A stretch of 49,084 nt of DNA from Brachybacterium subflavum (GTDB taxonomy: Bacteria > Actinomycetota > Actinomycetes > Actinomycetales > Dermabacteraceae). This document shows, piece by piece, positions 15,639 through 24,035 of this stretch (within the stretch, counting starts at the first letter, position 1; each line of letters begins with the position of its first letter). The translations under genes were made by a program, and so were the position numbers. The stretch is taken from positions 1 through 49,084 of the forward strand of contig NZ_VIGP01000009.1 of the NCBI RefSeq assembly GCF_009299795.1. Reading direction: 5' to 3'. Below the pieces are notes generated by a model. It was not told where the DNA came from. It worked only from the letters and a program-made list of their open reading frames with translations, and did no database searches.

Positions 15639-17165
15639 TTGAGCACGATCAGCTATACGCCGCAGAAGTGGCGTCCCGAGCAGGTCACCATCACCGAACC
15701 CTCGGTGATCCGTCGAGCGATCGGCGCCGCGGCCATCGGCAACATCACGGAGTGGTACGACTTCGGCGTCTACGGATATCTGCAGGTCACCATCGAGGGA
15801 GTCTTCCTCCCGAAGAACGCGGGAGCCGCCGGCGCGATCATCGTGGCCGCACTGTTCGCCGTCGCCTTCCTCGTGCGCCCCCTGGGCGGCATGTTCTTCG
15901 GTCCGCTCGCGGACCGTATCGGACGCAAGTCGGTCCTCGCCACCACGATGATCATGATGGCGCTGGGCACCTTCCTCATCGGCGTCCTGCCCGACTACGC
16001 GACGATCGGCCTCGCGGCTCCGTTCCTGCTGCTGGCCTGCCGGCTGATCCAGGGCTTCTCGACCGGTGGCGAGTACGGCAACGCGATGGCGTTCATCGCC
16101 GAGTACGCCCCGGACCGCCGCCGCGGCTTCTTCGGGAGCCTGCTCGAGGTGGGCACCTTCGGCGGCTACGTGCTGGGCGCCTCGGTCGCGACGATCATGA
16201 CCGCGATCCTCACCCAGGACCAGCTGCTCAGCTGGGGATGGCGCCTGCCGTTCTTCGTCGCCCTGCCGCTCGGCCTCGTCGGCGTCTACCTGCGCTCCAA
16301 GCTCGAGGACACCCCCGCCTACCGCGAGCTCGAGAAGCAGCAGGACGCGGAGGCCAAGGCCAAGGTCGAGGAGAAGAAGGCCGCGAAGAAGGCCGGCGCC
16401 CCGGCGAGCACCGAGACCGAGGACACGAAGAAGGGCCGCGGCGAGATCAAGGGCATCCTGCGCCTGTGGCCGAACCTGCTGGCGTGCATGGGCCTCGTGC
16501 TCGCCTGGAACGTCACCAACTACATGCTGACCGCGTTCATGCCGCAGTTCTTCCCGATGATCCGCGAGTACCAGGGCAGCGGCGGCGTCTCCGACCTCGC
16601 CTCCTCGATCCTGCAGATCATCGTCATGGTCATGTGCCTGATCCTGATCCCCGTGATCGGCCGCCTGAGCGACCGCGTGGGCCGCAAGGCCGTGGTGCGC
16701 GCCGGCTCGATCGCGCTCATCGTGCTCTCGATCCCCTCGGTGCTGCTCATCCGAGGGAACAGCGATGTCACGGTGATGTTCGGCCTCCTCATCATGGGGC
16801 TGAGCCTGATCTGCTTCAGCGCCACCATGCCCTCGACGCTGCCGTCGCTGTTCCCGACGGCCGTGCGCGCGGGCGCCCTGTCGATCTCCTTCAACGTCGC
16901 CATCTCGCTGTTCGGCGGCACCACCTCCACGGTGATGACCTCCGTGGTGACGTGGACCCACTTCCTCATGTGGCCCGCGATCTACCTGATGGCCGCCGGC
17001 GTGATCGGCCTGATCTGCGTGCACATCGTGCCCGAGAGCAACGGTCGGCCGCTGTGGGGCTCGAAGCCCGCCGCGAGCGACCGCAAGGAGGCCACGGCGC
17101 ACGCGAAGGAGCTCAGCGAGGAGGCCGAGGCCTTCGTCCTCGCCCAGCGGGCCGGCGCCCACTGA
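15639..17165 (+). CDS. MHS-type MFS transporter (ProP/KgtP-like)
   Basis: A 508-aa 12-helix symporter. The metabolite:H+ symporter signature is plain: IGNITEWYDFGVYGYL in helix 1, PLGGMFFGPLADRIGRK in the first cytoplasmic loop, and GFSTGGEYGNAMAFIAEYAPDRRRGFFGS. The central loop is unusually Lys/Glu/Ala-rich (about residues 230-270, AEAKAKVEEKKAAKKAG). The TTG start at 15639 has GGAGG 8 bases upstream. Members carry proline, betaine, ketoglutarate or citrate; the substrate cannot be told here. A strong terminator follows at 17177-17215. It diverges from the reductase gene. Confidence 0.9.
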   Translation: MSTISYTPQKWRPEQVTITEPSVIRRAIGAAAIGNITEWYDFGVYGYLQVTIEGVFLPKNAGAAGAIIVAALFAVAFLVRPLGGMFFGPLADRIGRKSVLATTMIMMALGTFLIGVLPDYATIGLAAPFLLLACRLIQGFSTGGEYGNAMAFIAEYAPDRRRGFFGSLLEVGTFGGYVLGASVATIMTAILTQDQLLSWGWRLPFFVALPLGLVGVYLRSKLEDTPAYRELEKQQDAEAKAKVEEKKAAKKAGAPASTETEDTKKGRGEIKGILRLWPNLLACMGLVLAWNVTNYMLTAFMPQFFPMIREYQGSGGVSDLASSILQIIVMVMCLILIPVIGRLSDRVGRKAVVRAGSIALIVLSIPSVLLIRGNSDVTVMFGLLIMGLSLICFSATMPSTLPSLFPTAVRAGALSISFNVAISLFGGTTSTVMTSVVTWTHFLMWPAIYLMAAGVIGLICVHIVPESNGRPLWGSKPAASDRKEATAHAKELSEEAEAFVLAQRAGAH

Positions 17166-17176
17166 TCCCCTGCGGG

Positions 17177-17215
17177 GCGGCCCGACCGGCGCGCGATGCG
17201 GCCGGTGCGGGCCGC
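17177..17215 (+). terminator. Rho-independent terminator of the MHS transporter gene
   Basis: GCGGCCCG-ACCGGC pairs with GCCGGT-GCGGGCCGC around a 10-base loop, followed by TTCCTGTTT. It starts 12 bases after the stop codon. Confidence 0.75.
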
Positions 17216-17292
17216 TTCCTGTTTGCTCGCTCACAGGCCGTGGCCTCCGGTTTTGCACTCGGACTCGGGCGGGGTAATGTTTTCGTTCGTCG

Positions 17293-17366
17293 GCGCCATT
17301 AGCTCAGTTGGTTAGAGCAGCTGACTCTTAATCAGCGGGTCCGGGGTTCGAGTCCCTGATGGCGCA
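17293..17366 (+). tRNA. tRNA-Lys (CUU anticodon)
   Basis: Cloverleaf begins GCGCCATTAGCTCAGTTGG and ends with GGGGTTCGAGTCCC, TGATGGCGC and discriminator A. Acceptor stem GCGCCAT/ATGGCGC is perfect. The anticodon loop CTCTTAA between GCTGA and TCAGC gives CTT (lysine). No CCA is encoded. Confidence 0.96.
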
Positions 17367-17375
17367 CCCGATCGA

Positions 17376-17407
17376 GAAGCCCCCGTCGCGGAAGCGGCGG
17401 GGGCTTC
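17376..17407 (+). terminator. Terminator after tRNA-Lys
   Basis: GAAGCCCCCG pairs with CGGGGGCTTC around a 12-base GC-rich loop, followed by GTCGTT. It starts 10 bases after the tRNA. Confidence 0.75.
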
Positions 17408-17588
17408 GTCGTTCCCATCGGCCGTTCGCTCCGTGTCCGGTCCGCGTGCACGCCGCTCCCAGCCGCGGATCGGGAGAGCGGTGCAGGATCACTTAGACTC
17501 GACCTGCGCAGGCTCGGACCGCTCGAGGGCTCTCGATCCGGACGATCCGCGCACGACGCGACATGCGACCTGCGGAAGGAGATCGGCT

Positions 17589-18485
17589 GTGAAGATCGCC
17601 GTCACCGGTGCCACCGGCGTTCTGGGGCAGGAGGCGGTCGAGGCGCTCGTCTCCGCGGGCCACGAGGTGACCGGGGTGACCCGCCGTGAGCGCGGCATCC
17701 CCGTGGTCGAGGGCCGCGGCGCATCCGCGGTCGTCGCCGACGTCTTCGACGCCGCCGCCCTCGAGGACGTCTTCGCGGGCCACGACGTGGTCGTGAACAC
17801 CCTCGCCCACGTGCCGATCGGCATGGCGGCCATGCGCCCGCTGGCCTGGCGCGAGGACGACAAGCTGCACATGGAGGCCTCCGTCGCGATCGCCTCCGCC
17901 GCGCAGAAGGCCGGCGTGCAGCGCCTCGTCCAGGAGTCGTCGATGTTCCTCTACCCGGACAACGGCGACGAGTGGATCGGCGAGGACGAGCCCCTGTCCG
18001 TCCGCAACCAGGCCTTCCGCCCGCGGGTGCGCGAGATGCGTGCGGCCGTCGACTTCGCGACCGGCGGTCGCAGCGCCGTGATCCTGCGCCTCGGCCAGCT
18101 CTTCGGCCGGGACCCGCAGACCACCCACACGCTCAAGGCCACCCGCAGCGGCGACCAGATCCTGCTGGGCAGGCCCGAGAGCTACATCACCCTGCTGCAC
18201 CACCGCGACGCGGGCCGCGCCTTCGTCGCCGCCCTCGGCGCGCGCAGCGGCTTCTACAACGTGGGCGGGGAGCCGATCACCCGCGGGCGCTGGGCCAAGG
18301 ACCTCGGCACCGAGGCCAAGGCGAAGGGGCCCGCGAAGTTCTACCCGGAGATCGCGCAGGCCGTCGTCGGGACCCGTCTCGAGGTCCAGCGCCGCAGCCT
18401 GCGCGTGAGCTCGGTCCGCTTCATGTCCGAGACGGGCTGGCGCCCTCTCATCGGGCCCTCGACCCCCGGCTGGTCCCGCATGTGA
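17589..18485 (+). CDS. NAD-dependent epimerase/dehydratase family protein
   Basis: A 298-aa extended-SDR protein beginning (V)KIAVTGATGVLGQEAVEALVSAGHEV, the glycine-rich NAD(P) motif. Further segments: GHDVVVNTLAHVPIG, VQRLVQESSMFLYPD with an SxxxxY arrangement in place of a clean YxxxK, VILRLGQLFGRDP, and the C-terminal FMSETGWRPL typical of epimerase relatives. The GTG start at 17589 has AAGGAGAT 6 bases before it. The substrate is unknown. It ends about 240 bases before the mevalonate operon and runs in the same direction but is not overlapped with it. Confidence 0.85.
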   Translation: MKIAVTGATGVLGQEAVEALVSAGHEVTGVTRRERGIPVVEGRGASAVVADVFDAAALEDVFAGHDVVVNTLAHVPIGMAAMRPLAWREDDKLHMEASVAIASAAQKAGVQRLVQESSMFLYPDNGDEWIGEDEPLSVRNQAFRPRVREMRAAVDFATGGRSAVILRLGQLFGRDPQTTHTLKATRSGDQILLGRPESYITLLHHRDAGRAFVAALGARSGFYNVGGEPITRGRWAKDLGTEAKAKGPAKFYPEIAQAVVGTRLEVQRRSLRVSSVRFMSETGWRPLIGPSTPGWSRM

Positions 18486-18666
18486 GACGGCCCTCCGGCC
18501 TCCGGGCCGGGGTGTTCACAGAACCTTCGCACGCCCGGCCCAGGAACCCCGCTCGGGACCGTCCCGCGCGTGCCAGAATCGAGGCATGTCCTCCCTCGAC
18601 GTCCGCGCAGGTGAGCGTGCAGGTGAGCGGGCCCACCGCGGCGGGCGGTCCCGGGGCGGCGCGCCG

Positions 18667-18672
18667 TATCCT
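18667..18672 (+). promoter_or_regulatory. Candidate -10 element of the mevalonate operon
   Basis: TATCCT lies 55 bases before the mvk ATG in a gap otherwise made of GC-rich sequence with a direct repeat (GCAGGTGAGCG at 18607 and 18619). No good -35 box is visible, as is usual in actinobacteria. Weak evidence. Confidence 0.35.
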
Positions 18673-18726
18673 GGCGCACGGCCGGAGGTCGGCCGACAAT
18701 CCACCAGGCAGCGGGGAGAGACGAGG

Positions 18727-19689
18727 ATGAACCCAGCGCGCACGAGCGTGCACGGTGCGCGCACCGGCATCGGCCGGGCCCACGCGAAATCGATCCTTCT
18801 GGGCGAGCACGCCGTCGTCTACGGCACCCCCGCGATCGCCGTCCCGCTGCACGCCCTCGACCTCACCGTGCGCGTCTCCGAGCGCGCCGACGAGCAGCTC
18901 CACCTCCGCAGCGCCCTGTTCACCGGGTCCGCGGCCGACGCCCCGCAGCGCCTGCACCCCCTGGTCACCGCGATCCACGCGGCCCTCGCCCTCACCACCT
19001 CCGCGCCGATCGGCCTGGACGTCGAGATCGACTCGGCGATCCCCTTCGAGCGAGGACTCGGCTCGAGCGCCGCCGTCGCCGCCGGCATCGCCCGCGCGAT
19101 CGGCGACCTCACCGGCACGCCCCTGGATGCCGAGGCCGTGCACGACGTCGTGATGGCCGCCGAGACCATCGCCCACGGCCGCTCGAGCGGCCTGGACGGC
19201 CGGGCCGTCGCCTCCGACGTGCCCATCCGCTTCCGCGCCGGCGAGGTCACCCCGGTCCCCGTCGGCGCCCCTCTCACCTTCGTCCTCGCCGACAGCGGCC
19301 ACGAGGGCTCGACCGCGGAGGCCGTCGGCGCGGTCCGCGAGCTGCGCGAGACCTTCCCGAGCCGGGTCGACGGGATCATCGGCCGCCTGGGCGGCATCGT
19401 CGAGGAGTCCCTCGAGTGCTTCGCCACCGGCGACGTCCCCGCGCTCGGCGCGCTGATGGACGAGGCGCACGGCCTGCTCACCGAGCTCGAGGTGTCCGAT
19501 GCGACCCTCGACCGCCTCGTCGGCGCGGCCCGCGAGGCCGGCGCGGCGGGCGCGAAGCTCACCGGGGGAGGGCGCGGAGGCTGCGTGCTCGCCCTCGCAC
19601 CCGATGCGGCCCGCGCCGCGGACCTCGAGACGAAGCTGCGGGACGCCGGCGCGACCCGCACCTGGCAGACCACGGTGGAGACCGCATGA
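18727..19689 (+). CDS. mvk: Mevalonate kinase
   Basis: A 320-aa GHMP kinase that phosphorylates mevalonate with ATP, first kinase of the pathway. Motifs: AKSILLGEHAVVYGTPAIAVPL near residue 20, the ATP-binding GLGSSAAVA at about 110-118, SSGLDGRAVAS in the substrate region, and the third GHMP motif KLTGGGRGGCV near 280. ATG 18727 follows GGGGAGAGACGAGG; the upstream in-frame ATG at 18586 lies beyond the likely promoter and adds low-complexity residues. It is first in a six-gene operon and its stop overlaps the mvaD start by ATGA. Confidence 0.95.
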   Translation: MNPARTSVHGARTGIGRAHAKSILLGEHAVVYGTPAIAVPLHALDLTVRVSERADEQLHLRSALFTGSAADAPQRLHPLVTAIHAALALTTSAPIGLDVEIDSAIPFERGLGSSAAVAAGIARAIGDLTGTPLDAEAVHDVVMAAETIAHGRSSGLDGRAVASDVPIRFRAGEVTPVPVGAPLTFVLADSGHEGSTAEAVGAVRELRETFPSRVDGIIGRLGGIVEESLECFATGDVPALGALMDEAHGLLTELEVSDATLDRLVGAAREAGAAGAKLTGGGRGGCVLALAPDAARAADLETKLRDAGATRTWQTTVETA

Positions 19690-20690
19690 GAACGGCGACA
19701 GCGCGCGCGCACCCCAACATCGCGCTCGTGAAGTACTGGGGCAAGGCCGACGAGGAGCTCATCCTCCCCGTCGCCGGCAGCATGTCCATGACCCTCGACG
19801 CCTTCGCGACGACGACCACGGTGACCCTGGATCCGGAGGCCGACGAGGACTCCTTCGTCCTGAACGGCTCCCCGGCGACCGGCACCGCCCTCGCGCGGAC
19901 CACGCGCTTCCTCGACCACGTGCGCGAGCTCGCCGGGTCGAGCGCGCGGGCGCGCGTGCACTCGGTGAACGAGGCGCCGACGGCCGCCGGGCTCGCCTCC
20001 TCGGCCTCCGGCTTCGCCGCCCTCGCCCTCGCGGCCTCCCGCGCCTTCGGCCTCGCGCTCGACGAGCGCGCGCTGAGCCGTCTCGCCCGACGGGGCTCCG
20101 GATCGGCATGCCGCTCCGTCGTCGACCGCTATGCGGTCTGGCATGCGGGGACCGATGACGAGACCTCGTACGCCGAGCAGATCGACGCACCCGACCTGCG
20201 CCTGGTGATCGTCACGGTCGACGGCGCCCAGAAGGCCGTCTCGAGCCGCGAGGGCATGCGCCGCACGGCCGCGACCTCGCCGTTCTACGACGCCTGGATC
20301 ACCTCGACCGCGCGCACCCTCGAGGAGATGGTGCGCGCGTGCACCGCCGGCGACCTCACGCGGATCGGCGAGATCACCGAGTCCCACGCCCTGCGCATGC
20401 ACGCCGTCATCGCCTCGAGCGAGCCGCCCGTGCGCTATCTCGCGCCCGCGAGCGTGGCGGTCTTCGACGCCGCCGCCGCGCTGCGCGCCGAGGGCGTCTT
20501 CGCCCACCCGACGGCCGATGCCGGTCCCAACGTGTGCGTGCTGACCACGCCCGCAGACGCCGAGCGGGTCGCCGAGACCGTGTCCGCGCACGGCAGCGTC
20601 CGGATCGTCGGCCCCGGGCCCGGCGCGCACCTCGTGGACGAGACGGTGGATGCGGTCGATGCGGCCGAGACGGACGGGGTGACGCGATGA
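19686..20690 (+). CDS. mvaD: Diphosphomevalonate decarboxylase
   Basis: A 334-aa GHMP-fold enzyme that converts 5-diphosphomevalonate and ATP to isopentenyl diphosphate, CO2, phosphate and ADP. Signatures: HPNIALVKYWGK at residues 9-20, SMSMTLD, PTAAGLASSASGFAALALA (ATP/phosphate loop), RRGSGSACRSV, and AHPTADAGPNVCVL near the C-terminus. It starts at the ATGA overlapping the mvk stop and ends in an ATGA with the phosphomevalonate kinase gene. Normal length. Confidence 0.95.
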   Translation: MRTATARAHPNIALVKYWGKADEELILPVAGSMSMTLDAFATTTTVTLDPEADEDSFVLNGSPATGTALARTTRFLDHVRELAGSSARARVHSVNEAPTAAGLASSASGFAALALAASRAFGLALDERALSRLARRGSGSACRSVVDRYAVWHAGTDDETSYAEQIDAPDLRLVIVTVDGAQKAVSSREGMRRTAATSPFYDAWITSTARTLEEMVRACTAGDLTRIGEITESHALRMHAVIASSEPPVRYLAPASVAVFDAAAALRAEGVFAHPTADAGPNVCVLTTPADAERVAETVSAHGSVRIVGPGPGAHLVDETVDAVDAAETDGVTR

Positions 20691-21784
20691 TCGAGACCCG
20701 CGCCCCCGGAAAGCTCTACATCGCCGGCGAGTACGCCGTCGTCGAGCCCGGCCATCCTGCGATCCTCGTGGCCGTGGACCGCTACCTCACCGTGCGCCTC
20801 ACCGAGGCGATCGGCATGGGACGCGTCCACTCGAGCCGCTACGGGCACGGCCCCGTGACCTGGGTGCGCGACGCCGACGGCGACACCATCGTGGTGGACC
20901 ACAGCCCCTTCGACTACGTCACCGCGGCGATCACGATCCTCGAGCGCCTGCGCTCCGAGCGGGGCCTGGACCCGCGCTACTTCGACCTGCACATCGACTC
21001 CGAGCTGGACGACTCCAGCGGTCGCAAGTTCGGGCTGGGGTCCTCGGCCGCCGTCACGGTCGCCGTCGTCGACGCGCTCGATCGGTTCTACGGCCTAGGG
21101 CTCACCGCGATGGAGCGCTTCCGCCTCGCGCTGCTCGCGACCATCCACGTCGCCCCGAAGGCCTCCGGCGGCGACCTCGCGGCCTCGACCTTCGGCGGCT
21201 GGATCGCCTACACCGCGCCCGACCGGGCGCGGCTGCTCGCCCTCAGCGACGCCCTCCCGGTGGCCGAGGTGCTCACCGCCCCCGAATGGGACGTCTGCAC
21301 GGTGCGTCCGCTGCCGGACCTCACCGCGCTGCGCCTGCTCGTGGGCTGGACCGGCTCGCCCGCCTCGACCGAGCGGCTCGTGGACCGGGTGCGCATGAGC
21401 GAGGACGACCTCGACGCGCACTACGCCCGGTTCCTCGACGACTCCCGCACCGCCGTCGAGGAGCTCGTCGCCGCCTGGGACAGCGACCCCGCGGCGATGC
21501 TCGAGATCATCCGCCGCTGCCGCCGGCTGCTCCAGCAGCTCGGTCGCCTGCGCGGCACCACCATCGAGACCGACCAGCTGCGCACCCTGTGCGACCTCGC
21601 CGAGGCCGGCGGCGCCGCAGGCAAGCCCTCCGGGGCCGGCGGCGGCGACTGCGGGATCATGCTCCTGCCCGGGGACGTGGGCGACGACGAGGTGCTCGCC
21701 ACCTGGCGCGAGCACGACATCCTGCGCCTGGACCTTCGGCCCCACCTCCCGCAGACGGCGGACACCACGGGGGCCGTGCGATGA
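20687..21784 (+). CDS. Phosphomevalonate kinase
   Basis: A 365-aa GHMP kinase converting 5-phosphomevalonate to 5-diphosphomevalonate. It begins IETRAPGKLYIAGEYAVVEPGHPAIL, has FGLGSSAAVTVAVVDAL as the ATP loop, APKASGGDLAASTFGG in the substrate site, and KPSGAGGGDCGIM as the third GHMP motif. The order and sequence match the Streptomyces-type phosphomevalonate kinase placed after mvaD. Both ends overlap neighbours by ATGA, which implies tight translational coupling. Confidence 0.94.
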   Translation: MIETRAPGKLYIAGEYAVVEPGHPAILVAVDRYLTVRLTEAIGMGRVHSSRYGHGPVTWVRDADGDTIVVDHSPFDYVTAAITILERLRSERGLDPRYFDLHIDSELDDSSGRKFGLGSSAAVTVAVVDALDRFYGLGLTAMERFRLALLATIHVAPKASGGDLAASTFGGWIAYTAPDRARLLALSDALPVAEVLTAPEWDVCTVRPLPDLTALRLLVGWTGSPASTERLVDRVRMSEDDLDAHYARFLDDSRTAVEELVAAWDSDPAAMLEIIRRCRRLLQQLGRLRGTTIETDQLRTLCDLAEAGGAAGKPSGAGGGDCGIMLLPGDVGDDEVLATWREHDILRLDLRPHLPQTADTTGAVR

Positions 21785-22968
21785 GCGCGGGGGCCGACGG
21801 GGCGAGGCCCGACGCCGACGCCGCGGGACGCCGCGAGCGCAAGGAGGACCACGTGCGCCTCGCCACCGCGCAGTGGCAGGGCGGGACGCGCGCCACCGAG
21901 TTCGACGATCTCGAGTTCGTCCACCACGCCCTCGGCGGGGTGAGCCTGCCGGAGGTCGACCTCGGCGTCGAGCTGTTCGGCCGCACCGTGGCCGCCCCCT
22001 TCTACATCAACGGCATGACCGGCGGCACGGAGTCCACCGGGCGCATCAACCAGCAGCTCGCGATCGCCGCGCGCGAGACCGGCACCGCCATGGGCTGCGG
22101 ATCCGTCTCCATCGCCCTGGAGGACGAGTCCGCCGCGGACGCCTTCCGGGTGATCCGCCGCGAGAACCCCGACGGCCTCGTGATGGCGAACATCGGCGTG
22201 GGCCGCAGCGTCGAGGACGCCCGCCGCGCCGTCGACCTCGTGGGGGCCGACGCCCTCCAGGTGCACGTCAACGCGGTGCAGGAGACCGTCATGCCCGAGG
22301 GCAGCCCCGACTTCTCCTCGTGGTTGCGGGGCATCGAGCAGATCGTGGCGGCGCTCGAGGTGCCGGTGCTCGTCAAGGAGGTCGGCTTCGGGCTCAGCGC
22401 CCGCACCCTCGCCGAGCTCGCCTCCATCGGCGTCGCCTGGGCCGACGTCTCCGGGCGCGGCGGCACGGACTTCCTCGCGATCGAGAACGACCGCCGCCCC
22501 GGCCGCGACTACTCGTATCTCACCGGCTTCGGCCAGTCCGCCCCCGCGGCGCTGCTGGACGCCCGCGCCCACCAGGGCGAGCTGGGCGGGATGACGCTGC
22601 TCGCCTCCGGCGGGGTCCGCGACCCCCTCGACGTCGTCAAGGCCCTCGCGCTCGGCGCCCGCGCCGTCGGCGTCGCCGGCTCCTTCCTCAAGGCCGTCGT
22701 CGAGGGCGGGCCCGAGGGGCTCGTCGAGCTCATCGGCTCCTGGCAGCGGCACACCCGCGAGCTCGCGGCCCTGCTCGGCGCCCGCACGGCCGCCGACCTC
22801 ACGGGCACCGACGTGCTCGTGCGCGGGCGGCTGCGCGAGTTCTGCACGCTGCGCGGCATCGACGCGGGCGCCTTCGCGCGGCGGAAGCAGGCCGCCTCGC
22901 CCCGGCCCGCGCCCGCACCCATGTTCCATCCCGTCGACCTCCCCGCAGACCCCCAGGAGCAGCGATGA
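21781..22968 (+). CDS. fni: Type 2 isopentenyl-diphosphate delta-isomerase
   Basis: A 395-aa FMN- and NADPH-dependent isomerase (IDI-2) interconverting IPP and DMAPP. Family landmarks: RKEDHVRLA at residues 20-28, FEFVHHALGG-like segment (LEFVHHALGGVSL), APFYINGMTGGT, GSVSIALED, QVHVNAVQETVMPEG, VLVKEVGFG, DVSGRGGTDF and the phosphate-binding LLASGGVRDPLDVVKALALGARAVG. Length and gene position match actinobacterial mevalonate clusters. The N-terminal 18 residues are disordered-looking. Overlaps both neighbours by ATGA. Confidence 0.95.
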   Translation: MSAGADGARPDADAAGRRERKEDHVRLATAQWQGGTRATEFDDLEFVHHALGGVSLPEVDLGVELFGRTVAAPFYINGMTGGTESTGRINQQLAIAARETGTAMGCGSVSIALEDESAADAFRVIRRENPDGLVMANIGVGRSVEDARRAVDLVGADALQVHVNAVQETVMPEGSPDFSSWLRGIEQIVAALEVPVLVKEVGFGLSARTLAELASIGVAWADVSGRGGTDFLAIENDRRPGRDYSYLTGFGQSAPAALLDARAHQGELGGMTLLASGGVRDPLDVVKALALGARAVGVAGSFLKAVVEGGPEGLVELIGSWQRHTRELAALLGARTAADLTGTDVLVRGRLREFCTLRGIDAGAFARRKQAASPRPAPAPMFHPVDLPADPQEQR

Positions 22969-24035
22969 GCACCGCACCCGATCCCTCCGCGCCCGCGCCC
23001 ACCACGCAGATCCCCACCCGCTGGGTGGGGCCTCTGCGGATGAGCGGCAACGCCGTCGAGGGCGAGATCGAGGTGCCGCTGGCGACCTACGAGACGCCGC
23101 TGTGGCCCTCCGTCGGCCGCGGAGCGCGCATCTCCCGTCTGGTCGAGGGCGGCATCCGCGCGACCGTGCTGGGGGAGCGGATGACCCGCTCCACGCTGTT
23201 CGTCGCTCCCGATGCGGCGACCGCCTACGAGGCCTCGCAGATCATCGCCGAGCGCGTCGACGAGCTGCGCGAGGTCGTCTCCTCCGGCTCCCGCTTCGCG
23301 CGCCTCGAGGAGATCCACCCCGAGATCGTCGGGAACCTGCTGTTCACGCGCTTCGCGCTCACCACGGGCGACGCCTCGGGCCACAACATGGTCACGCAGG
23401 CCTCCGAGCAGCTCATGGAGCGGATCCTCTCCTGGGACCTGGGGATCGAGTACGGATCGATCTCCGGGAACTTCTGCTCGGACAAGAAGGCCACCGCCGT
23501 CAACGGCGTGCTCGGCCGCGGCCGCAGCGTCGTCGCCGAGATCCTCATCCCGCACGACGTCGTCGAGAAGCAGCTGCGCTCGACCGCCGAGCGGATCACC
23601 GACCTGGTGGTGCGCAAGGACTGGATCGGCTCCACGATCGCCGGCGCCCTGCGCTCCGCCAACGCCCACTACGCGAACATGCTGCTCGCCTTCTACCTCG
23701 CGACCGGGCAGGACGCCGCGAACATCGTCGAGGGCTCCCAGGGCTTCACCCACGCCGAGGTCCGCGAGGAGGGCCTGTACTTCTCGTGCACCCTCCCGCA
23801 CCTGATCGTCGGCACCGTGGGCAACGGCAAGGACCTCCCGCACGTCGACTACGCGATGGAGCGCCTCGGCTGCCGCGAGGAGCGCGAGCCCGGCGCGAAC
23901 TCGCGCCGGCTGGCCGCGCTGATCGCCGCGAGCGTGCTCTGCGGCGAGCTCTCGCTGCTGGCCGCCCAGACCAACCAGGGTGAGCTGATGACGGCCCATC
24001 GTCGCCTCGAGCGGAGGAAGGCACCGCGCTCATGA
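22965..24035 (+). CDS. mvaA: Hydroxymethylglutaryl-CoA reductase
   Basis: A 356-aa HMG-CoA reductase of the Streptomyces kind, making mevalonate from HMG-CoA with NADPH. Conserved pieces: RWVGPLRMSGN, ATYETPLWPSVGRGA (catalytic Glu at about 43), SRFARLEEI, LTTGDASGHNMVTQASE (residues 132-149), SGNFCSDKKATAVNG with the catalytic Lys, and GQDAANIVEGSQ with the catalytic Asp. It lacks the membrane and linker domain of eukaryotic enzymes. The symbol follows use in actinobacterial clusters (also called hmgr). Overlaps fni and mvaS by ATGA. Confidence 0.95.
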   Translation: MSTAPDPSAPAPTTQIPTRWVGPLRMSGNAVEGEIEVPLATYETPLWPSVGRGARISRLVEGGIRATVLGERMTRSTLFVAPDAATAYEASQIIAERVDELREVVSSGSRFARLEEIHPEIVGNLLFTRFALTTGDASGHNMVTQASEQLMERILSWDLGIEYGSISGNFCSDKKATAVNGVLGRGRSVVAEILIPHDVVEKQLRSTAERITDLVVRKDWIGSTIAGALRSANAHYANMLLAFYLATGQDAANIVEGSQGFTHAEVREEGLYFSCTLPHLIVGTVGNGKDLPHVDYAMERLGCREEREPGANSRRLAALIAASVLCGELSLLAAQTNQGELMTAHRRLERRKAPRS